This document shows, one piece after another, positions 1-5,890 of a stretch of 15,810 bases of DNA (the first letter of the stretch is position 1; each line of letters begins with the position of its first letter). The notes under the pieces were generated by a model, which saw only the letters and a list, made by a program, of their open reading frames with translations, did not search any database and was not told where the DNA came from. A program made the translations under genes and the position numbers. Origin of the DNA: an uncultured Oscillospiraceae bacterium (lineage in GTDB: Bacteria > Bacillota > Clostridia > Oscillospirales > Oscillospiraceae). The DNA lies in the NCBI GenBank assembly GCA_905205085.1, contig CAJLCG010000053.1, positions 1 to 15,810 of the forward strand, read 5' to 3'.

Positions 1-18
1 TGCAATGCAATTGCTGCC

Positions 19-849
19 TTAATCCTTGATCCAGGCGGGATTTCCCTTTCCGTTATACCGGCAGCCGGGATAGCGGCAGTTGTCGCAGTTGCCCCGGTTT
101 CCCTTAACAGGAGGCTCGCCTTTGATATTTTTCTCCAGGTAGTCCACCATAGCTTTGACGTTAGCTTCCTCGCCATCCACGGCCCAGTAGTGGGCGCCCT
201 CGTTGCCGCCGATGCCGCCGGCGCACACTACCTTGGCGTCACAGTGGAACATCTGCTTAATAGCCTCCACCTCAGTGATGATGTCGGCGCTGCTCAGGCA
301 GTACATGCCGGGGTCGGCGCCCATGGAGATGTCGATGTGGCTGGCACCGCCCAGAGCCTTGCTGGCGGCGGGCACGTTGGGAACCAGCTTCTCATAGCCC
401 ACCGGACAGATAAACTTCAGCCCCTTGCTGGTCATGTAACCGATGAAGTTGGGGACGGTGCCGCCGTTAAAGCCGGAGGTGATGATGCCCACATGGCCGT
501 CCAGGTCAAATGCGTTGGCACCCTTGATGATGACGGTATCTGCATGGTAGTCCTGCAGAGCCTCGTCAATCTTTTTGTCCACCGGCTGGCCCTTATAGAA
601 CACATTGGGAAAACTCTTGCGGGTGGAGGGTTCGGTAACACACAGCATGCCCTCGCAGCTGATGCCTACGGTACACTGACCGGGCTCTACCTCATAGCCC
701 AGTTCCTGGGCGATAAAGGCGTTGGTGGTGCCGCCAGCCAGCAGCACATAGGCATCCTTCCATGCCTTTTGGAACTCAGGAGTCTGGATAACCGCCTTGG
801 CAATCAAACGGCGGGCTTCTGCGGGTGTTAAAACAAAGGTAGCTTTCAT
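19..849 (-). CDS. Conserved protein of unknown function with a C-terminal cysteine cluster
   Basis: A 276-residue soluble protein that I do not recognise as a named enzyme. The N-terminal half carries a glycine/threonine loop, AGGTTN (residues 38-43), followed by a helix. KGANAFD (109-115) and a glycine-rich stretch AGGIGGNEG (210-218) come later. These features loosely recall NagB/RpiA/CoA-transferase-like Rossmann folds, but that is only an inference. The last 30 residues hold C255-x2-C258-x4-C263 in a basic, glycine-rich tail, which could bind a metal or Fe-S cluster, although only three cysteines are present there. There is no signal peptide or membrane segment. The start ATG at 849 follows a strong AGGAGG site, 26 bases after the FAH-family gene. 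It is the last visible gene of the aminotransferase-symporter-FAH operon, so a role in the same catabolic route is likely. The reading frame is certain, the function unknown. Confidence 0.88.
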   Translation of the reverse strand: MKATFVLTPAEARRLIAKAVIQTPEFQKAWKDAYVLLAGGTTNAFIAQELGYEVEPGQCTVGISCEGMLCVTEPSTRKSFPNVFYKGQPVDKKIDEALQDYHADTVIIKGANAFDLDGHVGIITSGFNGGTVPNFIGYMTSKGLKFICPVGYEKLVPNVPAASKALGGASHIDISMGADPGMYCLSSADIITEVEAIKQMFHCDAKVVCAGGIGGNEGAHYWAVDGEEANVKAMVDYLEKNIKGEPPVKGNRGNCDNCRYPGCRYNGKGNPAWIKD

Positions 850-875
850 AATATATTCCTCCTCTGATCGGTGAT

Positions 876-1802
876 TTAGTTCTGGTCGGGGTGTTTCTTC
901 AGGTCGATGACGGGGTTGCGCAGAGGAGCCATTTCAAAGCCGTTGGGGCCATAGATCCGGCACTCAGCCACATCTCCATCCTGGATGTGGAAGGCACGGG
1001 GAGTGCCGGTGGAAAGAATATCTCCGGCATACCAGCCCTGAATGCTGCTGTGGAGTGAGACAAGCCGAGCGGGCTTGTGGGTCATGTGGTCCACGGTGTT
1101 CTTGGCGTAGACTTCGCCATTGTGAACCGATTGGACCTCCAGCTTCAGCACATCGGGCACCTCGTCGGGGGTAACCAGCTGAGGGCCGAAGGAGAAGAAG
1201 GTGGGGAAGTTTTTCACGATGCAGAGGTAGCGGGGGTTGCCACTGACATAGTCATTGCCCTTGAGGATGGACTCCTCAGTCATATCCAGCACTGTGGTGT
1301 AGCCCACAATGGCGCTTTCCCAGTCTTCCTCTGATACATCCCGGCAGTCTCTGCCCATAATCACGCCCAGTTCTGCCTCCGCAGTGGTCTTCTGGGCCTC
1401 TTTCAGAGCGGGAAGCTTGATTTCGTCCCCAGGGCCGATGAGGGTATCCGCCATCTTAAAAAAGCTGCCCGGGAAACCGGTGGGAGCGGCAGAGCCAATG
1501 TCTCCGGCGTGCTCCACGTAGTTCAGACCAATGCCAAAGATCCGGCGGGGATTGCGGTAGAGGGGTGCGTAGACTACCTGCTCAGTGGGAACCAGGCCGG
1601 GGATGGTCTCCAGCTCCTCCTTACCACCCTGGTTATACCACTGGGTGAGGCCGGGCACCTGCTGAGCGCAGATGAGATCGTACATCTCTTCTTTCCAGGC
1701 AGTCCCCTTGGCCGCATTCAAAGCCGCAATGGGGAGGATGCCTTTATCGGTTACAATTCCGGCCAGTTCCTTGCCGTTATATTTGATGGTTGCAAGACGC
1801 AT
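876..1802 (-). CDS. Fumarylacetoacetate hydrolase (FAH) family protein
   Basis: A 308-residue FAH-superfamily enzyme, presumably cytosolic. The family hydrolyses or decarboxylates beta-diketo or 2-oxo acids (acylpyruvates, fumarylpyruvate, oxaloacetate) with a divalent metal. The N-terminal 75 residues form the variable cap. The catalytic core begins at IFGIGLNYVEHAGD (88-101, with H98 in the usual active-site position). It continues with KMADTLIGPGDEI (116-128), the metal ligands E142 and E144 in TAEAELG, D173 in VLDMTEES, and ends with GDILSTGTPRA (260-270). All the usual ligands are present, so the enzyme should be active. The length fits the family. The start at 1802 has AAAAGGAGA about 9 bases upstream. 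It lies 39 bases after the symporter and 26 before the next gene. Next to an aminotransferase, the natural substrate could be a 2-oxo acid derived from an amino acid, but sequence alone does not identify it. Confidence 0.93.
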   Translation of the reverse strand: MRLATIKYNGKELAGIVTDKGILPIAALNAAKGTAWKEEMYDLICAQQVPGLTQWYNQGGKEELETIPGLVPTEQVVYAPLYRNPRRIFGIGLNYVEHAGDIGSAAPTGFPGSFFKMADTLIGPGDEIKLPALKEAQKTTAEAELGVIMGRDCRDVSEEDWESAIVGYTTVLDMTEESILKGNDYVSGNPRYLCIVKNFPTFFSFGPQLVTPDEVPDVLKLEVQSVHNGEVYAKNTVDHMTHKPARLVSLHSSIQGWYAGDILSTGTPRAFHIQDGDVAECRIYGPNGFEMAPLRNPVIDLKKHPDQN

Positions 1803-1841
1803 AAAAATCTTCTCCTTTTCTTATGAGTTGAGATGGAATGC

Positions 1842-3077
1842 TTAGTCCTGTGCCGCACTCTGGCTCTCATTCACGAACATGTTCTCACTGCGCGCCACGA
1901 CCAGGGTAGTGACCACGTCTCCGGTCACATTGAAGGTAGTGTTGGCCATATCAATAAGACGGAAAATACCGGCAATCAGACCCACAACCTCCAGAGGCAG
2001 CCCCATGTTGGTAAGCAGGATGGTGGTCATAATGATCGCTCCGCCTGGAACACCCGGGCAGCCCATAGCAACCAGAACAGTGGAGATCACAATATTCATC
2101 AGAGAGGCAGGACTCAGCTCGATCTGATACATCTGAGCGGTCATCACAATGGCGGCGGCGTAGTAGATGCACCCACCATTCATGTTTATTGTAGCACCTA
2201 ACGGCAGGGAAAAGGAAGACAGCTCCGGAGAAACGCGGAAATCTTCATTGGTGATGGAGGTGGAGACCGGCAGAGAGCCGCTGCTGCTGGTGGTACTGGC
2301 AGTCACCACCCACAGCCGCCAGATGTTGCGGAAGAACTTACCCAGGGGGAACCGGGCCAGCAGAGCGACCATGGGCACATACATCAGCAGAACCAGGAAC
2401 ACATCGGAAGCGTATACCGTCAAAATCAGCTTGCCCAGGGGGCCGAAGATGGACAGACCGTATTCGCCTACCGATTCTGCCAGCAGGGCAGCCACGCCGA
2501 TGGGAGAGAACTTCATCACAATGCCTGTGATCTGGTACATGGCCTCAGTCAGATCCTGAATGGCAGTTACCAGCCGGGTTCCTCTCTGCTCCAGCAAAAT
2601 CAGTGCAATGCCCAGGAACACGGAGAAGACAATGATCTGGAGCATGTTGGCGGAGGTAAAGGCAGTGAAGATATTCGAGGGGAACATGTTCACCAGCGTA
2701 TCCACGATGCTGGGCATTTCTTGGGCCTCATATTCCGTTCCGCCCGAGAGCAGGCTCATATCAAAGCCCAGGCCGGGGTTGATGAGGTTGGCCATAATAA
2801 GGCCGATACACACGGAGATGGCCGAGGTGATAGCGTAGAGACCCACCACCTTCACGCCGATGTTGCGCAGCTTACGCAGGTCGCCCAGACTGGCCACGCC
2901 GGCGGTGATGGACAGGAAGACCATGGGAACCACGATCATCTGGATCATGTTTAGGAAGATGTCTCCCAGAGGGGCCAGAACAGTGGCCTTTTCTCCAAAA
3001 ATCAGACCGATGACAATGCCAACTCCAAAACCAATAAATGTTTTGGCGGCCAGACTCAGCTTTTTTCGTTCTTTCAT
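1842..3077 (-). CDS. Dicarboxylate/amino acid:cation symporter (DAACS/SDF family)
   Basis: A 411-residue inner-membrane secondary transporter of the GltPh/GltP/SstT type, with many hydrophobic segments from residue 10 onward. Landmarks: the HP1 serine-rich loop TTSSSGSLPVS (262-272), a TM7 motif NMNGG (298-302) where NMDGT is usual, the HP2 loop GCPGVPGGA (339-347), and the TM8 motif D376-x2-N379-x3-N383-x3-D387. Aligned by eye to GltPh, D376, N383 and D387 match D394, N401 and D405. N379 replaces R397, which binds the side-chain carboxylate of aspartate, and N300 and G302 replace D312 and T314. The family is certain; glutamate or aspartate specificity is doubtful, and a neutral amino acid or other substrate is plausible. 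The start lies 6 bases after the aminotransferase stop, with GGAGG inside the end of that gene, indicating translational coupling. Confidence 0.95.
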   Translation of the reverse strand: MKERKKLSLAAKTFIGFGVGIVIGLIFGEKATVLAPLGDIFLNMIQMIVVPMVFLSITAGVASLGDLRKLRNIGVKVVGLYAITSAISVCIGLIMANLINPGLGFDMSLLSGGTEYEAQEMPSIVDTLVNMFPSNIFTAFTSANMLQIIVFSVFLGIALILLEQRGTRLVTAIQDLTEAMYQITGIVMKFSPIGVAALLAESVGEYGLSIFGPLGKLILTVYASDVFLVLLMYVPMVALLARFPLGKFFRNIWRLWVVTASTTSSSGSLPVSTSITNEDFRVSPELSSFSLPLGATINMNGGCIYYAAAIVMTAQMYQIELSPASLMNIVISTVLVAMGCPGVPGGAIIMTTILLTNMGLPLEVVGLIAGIFRLIDMANTTFNVTGDVVTTLVVARSENMFVNESQSAAQD

Positions 3078-3083
3078 GTCCTT

Positions 3084-4271
3084 TTACCTCCCGCTGGTCC
3101 GCAGCTGCTCCACCGCGGCCTTTAACCGTCCGCAGCCTTCCACGATGCTCTCGTAACTGGCGGCGAAGGACATACGCAGATACCCCTCGCCACCCGGGCC
3201 GAACACATCTCCGGGCACCAGGGCGATCTTGGCCTGCTCCAGGAAATACTGGGACAGCTCCGCCGAGGTTTTACCCAGCTGCTTACAGTTGATAAAGATG
3301 TAGAAAGCGCCCTTGGGGCACAGGCAAGAGATGCCGTCGATGGCGTTGATGGCCTGTACCGCATAGTCCCGGCGGCGCTGATACTCCTTTACCATCTCCT
3401 GGACCTCATCTCCCTCCTGGGTCAGGGCGGCGATGCCGGCCATCTGGACAAAGTTGGGGGCGCAGGTGGTATTGTGCTGGTGGAACTTGTTCATCACGGT
3501 GATGTACTCCTCGGGGGCGGCCACATACCCCAGCCGCCAGCCGTCCATGGCGTAGGCCTTGGACATGCCGTTCATGGTGAAGGTGCGCTCCTTCATGCCG
3601 GGCAGAGAGGCGATGCTCACGTGCTTGGCCCCATCGTACACCAGGCGCTCATAGATCTCGTCGGCGATGACCATCAGATCATTTGCCTTAGCGATCTCGG
3701 CCAGCTCCTTGAGCACGTCTTCCTCCAGTACGCCGCCGGTGGGATTGTTGGGGGTGACAATGACGATGCCTCGAGTTTTGGAGGTGATCTTGGCGCGGAC
3801 CTCATCCAGATCCATCTGGTAGCCGTTCTCCTCCTTCAGGCTGTAGGTGACTGCCTTGGCTCCCAGCAGGTTAGGCACATTGATGTAGTTGAGCCACACA
3901 GGATCGGGCACCAACAGCTCATCCCCTTCGTCCAGAAGAGCGGCCAGAACAGCAAACACTGCCTCGGAAAGGCCCACGGTGACCAGCACCTCGGAGGCCT
4001 TGTAGTCTACGTGATTTTCCCGCTGGAGCTTGTCGGCGATGGCCTGACGCAGTTCCATCAGGCCGAAGTTGGAGGTGTAGTGGACCTTGCCCTCCGCAAT
4101 GGCCTGATCAGCAGCCTTCTTGATATACTCGGGAGTATCAAAGTCGGGACGGCCAATTTCGAAATGGAGGACTTTCTCACCTGCCCGCTCCATGGCCAGA
4201 GCTTTTTCATTCACTTTCCGGATTCCAGAGGGTGCCATTCGGTCCATACGAGCGGCAATATGATAATTCAT
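3084..4271 (-). CDS. Class I/II pyridoxal-phosphate aminotransferase
   Basis: A 395-residue fold-type I PLP aminotransferase, presumably cytosolic. It would move an amino group between an amino acid and a 2-oxo acid. Visible motifs: GRPDF (40-44, usually GEPDF) near the N-terminal substrate-binding arm, TPNNPTGG (173-180, with N176 contacting PLP), VIADEIYE (201-208, with D204 at the pyridine nitrogen), the Schiff-base lysine K238 in NGMSKAYAMDGWRLGY with R246 for the phosphate, and R366 in LRMSFA for the substrate alpha-carboxylate. All catalytic residues are present. It resembles aspartate- or alanine-type aminotransferases of the I-alpha group, but I cannot fix the substrate. It is the first gene of the operon, with a GGAAG-type site upstream of ATG 4271, and lies behind a long leader containing a terminator hairpin (4444-4490). 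Confidence 0.95.
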   Translation of the reverse strand: MNYHIAARMDRMAPSGIRKVNEKALAMERAGEKVLHFEIGRPDFDTPEYIKKAADQAIAEGKVHYTSNFGLMELRQAIADKLQRENHVDYKASEVLVTVGLSEAVFAVLAALLDEGDELLVPDPVWLNYINVPNLLGAKAVTYSLKEENGYQMDLDEVRAKITSKTRGIVIVTPNNPTGGVLEEDVLKELAEIAKANDLMVIADEIYERLVYDGAKHVSIASLPGMKERTFTMNGMSKAYAMDGWRLGYVAAPEEYITVMNKFHQHNTTCAPNFVQMAGIAALTQEGDEVQEMVKEYQRRRDYAVQAINAIDGISCLCPKGAFYIFINCKQLGKTSAELSQYFLEQAKIALVPGDVFGPGGEGYLRMSFAASYESIVEGCGRLKAAVEQLRTSGR

Positions 4272-4443
4272 ACTTCCTACGCTTCCTTTCTTTACAACCG
4301 TGGTTTGTCAGTGTTCCAGCGCGCTTTAGTCACTTAGTTGCATTTCGTTTTCCAGGATGAATTTTATATGCACCACTGTTTTTTGTAAAATTTGTATTAC
4401 TTTAAGAGCTATATGTTTTTTCGTATAAGCGATTTAATAGATC

Positions 4444-4490
4444 AAAAAAACGGCAAGCGCGGGTCATGGAGATTACCATAACCCGCGCTT
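4444..4490 (-). terminator. Factor-independent terminator in the leader of the aminotransferase operon
   Basis: Read on the minus strand, a perfect 10-bp stem AAGCGCGGGT/ACCCGCGCTT closes an inner ATGG/CCAT helix. It is followed by GCCG and seven T (4450-4444). An upstream GGC at 4497-4499 can pair with the GCC after the stem and bring the helix close to the T tract. There is no T run on the plus-strand side, so it works in the minus direction only. No minus-strand gene ends upstream, and the hairpin sits between the minus-strand promoter near 4575-4603 and the first operon gene at 4271. It therefore reads as an attenuator rather than an end-of-gene terminator. Confidence 0.72.
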
Positions 4491-4574
4491 ACTTCTGCCA
4501 AAAGGGGATCAATAGATAGGAAAATGATGGATATTGGAATGGGTGACTATTCCAGTGAGGGCATCTAAGGAGGA

Positions 4575-4603
4575 ATCAAAAGCCACATTTACCCATATGT
4601 CAA
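4575..4603 (-). promoter_or_regulatory. Predicted sigma-70 promoter for the aminotransferase operon
   Basis: On the minus strand a perfect -35 TTGACA (4603-4598) is followed after 17 bases by TTTGAT (4580-4575), a four-of-six match to the -10 consensus. The expected start is near 4568, giving a leader of almost 300 bases. The -35 lies 5 bp from the -35 of the divergent lysR promoter, so the two promoters should compete for or share regulator binding. Confidence 0.5.
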
Positions 4604-4607
4604 CATC

Positions 4608-4636
4608 TTGTTGCTGCCGTCCTTGTTTGATATAAT
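4608..4636 (+). promoter_or_regulatory. Predicted sigma-70 promoter of the lysR gene
   Basis: TTGTTG (4608-4613), a 17-base spacer and a perfect TATAAT (4631-4636). The expected transcript start is near 4643, about 70 bases before the chosen lysR ATG. Confidence 0.7.
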
Positions 4637-4639
4637 GCA

Positions 4640-4662
4640 ATGTAAGTTTTGATTTCTTACAT
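4640..4662. promoter_or_regulatory. Candidate LysR operator, perfect inverted repeat
   Basis: ATGTAAG (4640-4646) and CTTACAT (4656-4662) form a perfect 7-bp dyad with a 9-base spacer. It covers the predicted lysR transcription start. LysR-type proteins commonly repress their own gene from a site in this position. The ATGT/ACAT half sites recur in a smaller dyad centred about 50 bp away at 4597-4606, where activation of the divergent operon could take place. The spacing is not the classical T-N11-A, so the assignment is inference. Confidence 0.45.
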
Positions 4663-4712
4663 TTGTAATGCAGGATAGACCAGATACCAGTTTCACGGAT
4701 GGAGAGATGGAC

Positions 4713-5708
4713 ATGCTGAACTACAAGGAATATATTTACGCAGTTTATCAAGAGCGCAGCTTTTCAAAAGCGGCGCAAAAACTATATGTGTCCCAGCCAT
4801 GGCTCAGCTCTGTGGTAAAAAAGGTGGAGCAGGAAATCAAGACTCCAATCTTTGATCGCAGTACCACCCCCATTTCTCTTACCCCTGCCGGTCAGTATTA
4901 TATCCAGCAGGTGGAGAAGGTAATGAATATTGAGGAGGATATGAGGGCCCACTTTGCCCAGCTCAGCAGTCAAGAAACGAAGCTGCATATCGGCAGCTCC
5001 ATGTTCTTTTGCACGTATGTATTACCCCAACTGTTTCAAGAATTTCGGGAGGAAAATCCTCAGATTACCTTGACGCTGACGGAAGGCGGAAGTGAATCCA
5101 TGGTTGAAAAATTACTCAGCCACAAACTGGATTTCTTTTTGGAGGCAGAACCGCTGCAAACAAACGATAAGATTCAATCGGTAGCATGGTGTATGGAAGA
5201 AATTGTTTTGGCGGTGCCGGCGCGATTTCCCATCAACAAGCAGTTAAGTCAATATTGTTATTCTTTTGACGAATTGCTCAAACGCAACGAGCCCGGCAGG
5301 AAGAAGCCTGCCGTTCCCTTGGCAGCTTTCCGGGATGAGCCCTTTCTCCTCCTGCAAGCAGGAAACGACAGCTATGAGCGCAGTATGCAGCTCTGTGAAC
5401 ACGCCGGTTTTACGCCAAATGTGTCTGTTTTTCTCACTCAGATGATGACCGCTTTTTATCTGGTATCTGAAGGGAGAGGAGTGTCTTTCCTGCGTTCTAC
5501 AATTCCGGAGTACGTAGCACCCACGGAGAGTGTGGTCTTCTATCAGTTGGATGATCCCATTGCAACCCGCGCGATCTACCTATCTTCGTTAAAACAGCAC
5601 ACGAATCCGGTGCAGCAGAAATTGATTGATTTTATGTGGAATCACAGCTTATTAAGGACAATTCATGGCACGTTAGGAAATCCGACAAAGGACGGGCTGG
5701 AGCTTTAA
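4713..5708 (+). CDS. LysR-type transcriptional regulator
   Basis: A LysR-family activator/repressor of 331 residues from the chosen start. The N-terminal winged helix-turn-helix is clear: AVYQERSFSKAAQKLYVSQ (10-28) continues into the wing LTPAG near residue 56-60. The remainder is the periplasmic-binding-protein-like effector domain that senses a small molecule. The ATG at 4713 is preferred because GGAG (4701-4704) stands 8 bases before it and LysR proteins usually begin a few residues before this HTH. Upstream in-frame ATGs at 4668 and 4707 lack a correctly spaced site. The gene is divergent to the aminotransferase operon and precedes the iron alcohol dehydrogenase. This is the usual arrangement for a regulator controlling its neighbours in response to the pathway substrate or an intermediate. 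No strong terminator follows. Confidence 0.93.
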   Translation: MLNYKEYIYAVYQERSFSKAAQKLYVSQPWLSSVVKKVEQEIKTPIFDRSTTPISLTPAGQYYIQQVEKVMNIEEDMRAHFAQLSSQETKLHIGSSMFFCTYVLPQLFQEFREENPQITLTLTEGGSESMVEKLLSHKLDFFLEAEPLQTNDKIQSVAWCMEEIVLAVPARFPINKQLSQYCYSFDELLKRNEPGRKKPAVPLAAFRDEPFLLLQAGNDSYERSMQLCEHAGFTPNVSVFLTQMMTAFYLVSEGRGVSFLRSTIPEYVAPTESVVFYQLDDPIATRAIYLSSLKQHTNPVQQKLIDFMWNHSLLRTIHGTLGNPTKDGLEL

Positions 5709-5749
5709 AGCCCCGCCCATTCAAGCGCGGCTTGCCATATACGAAAAAA

Positions 5750-5765
5750 TATATACCGGTATATA
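5750..5765. promoter_or_regulatory. Perfect 16-bp palindrome upstream of the alcohol dehydrogenase promoter
   Basis: TATATACCGGTATATA is a full palindrome without spacer. Its centre lies about 55 bp before the predicted transcription start of the alcohol dehydrogenase gene, a position typical of activator sites. It does not resemble the ATGTAAG dyad upstream of lysR, so a different regulator may bind. It is not followed by a T run, so it is not a terminator. Confidence 0.45.
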
Positions 5766-5776
5766 AAATTCGGAAT

Positions 5777-5806
5777 TAGACAACCGGCCTCCTTACTGAC
5801 TATAAT
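5777..5806 (+). promoter_or_regulatory. Predicted sigma-70 promoter of the alcohol dehydrogenase gene
   Basis: TAGACA (5777-5782), 18-base spacer and a perfect TATAAT (5801-5806). The predicted start is near 5813, giving a leader of about 78 bases. The gene can therefore be expressed separately from lysR. Confidence 0.65.
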
Positions 5807-5813
5807 GAGCCCA

Positions 5814-5855
5814 ACTCAAAACGAAAGTTACATTGAATGAACTTTCATTTTGGGT
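5814..5855 (+). promoter_or_regulatory. Long inverted repeat in the alcohol dehydrogenase leader
   Basis: CAAAACGAAAGTT (5817-5829) and AACTTTCATTTTG (5840-5852) pair with one mismatch. With three further flanking pairs, one of them G-U, the stem reaches 16 bp around a 10-base loop. It starts at or next to the predicted +1. It could be a repressor operator just downstream of the promoter or a 5' stem that stabilises the mRNA. No T run follows directly, so a terminator is less likely. Confidence 0.45.
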
Positions 5856-5890
5856 CTGTGTTTTATGAGAATGTGTAAGGAGGCTTTGTC

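Larger units (their letters stand above)
4272..4712. promoter_or_regulatory. Divergent control region between the aminotransferase operon and lysR
   Basis: A 441-base non-coding stretch, markedly more AT-rich than the flanking genes. From lysR to the operon it holds a lysR promoter (4608-4636), a perfect 7-bp inverted repeat across the expected lysR start point (4640-4662), a smaller dyad ATGT-CA-ACAT (4597-4606) overlapping the opposite -35, a minus-strand promoter (4575-4603), a short hairpin TGGAAT/ATTCCA (about 4534-4553) and a minus-strand terminator (4444-4490). The remaining 170 bases up to the aminotransferase start are AT-rich. A second weak promoter could lie there (TATAAA-like at about 4365-4370 on the minus strand), but no convincing -35 accompanies it. 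I saw no T-box core or known riboswitch core. Confidence 0.7.

Noticed and set aside
4455..4490. Terminator for a plus-strand transcript
   Set aside because: No T run follows the stem on the plus strand, and no plus-strand gene ends upstream.
4444..4568. T-box or leader peptide in the aminotransferase operon leader
   Set aside because: No T-box core (GGUGGNACCGCG-like) is visible. The only early ATG (4564, minus strand) opens a five-codon frame without a ribosome site or run of regulatory codons.
4668..4712. Longer N-terminus for the LysR protein
   Set aside because: The extra 15 residues do not resemble a LysR start, and the ribosome site is correctly spaced only for the ATG at 4713.
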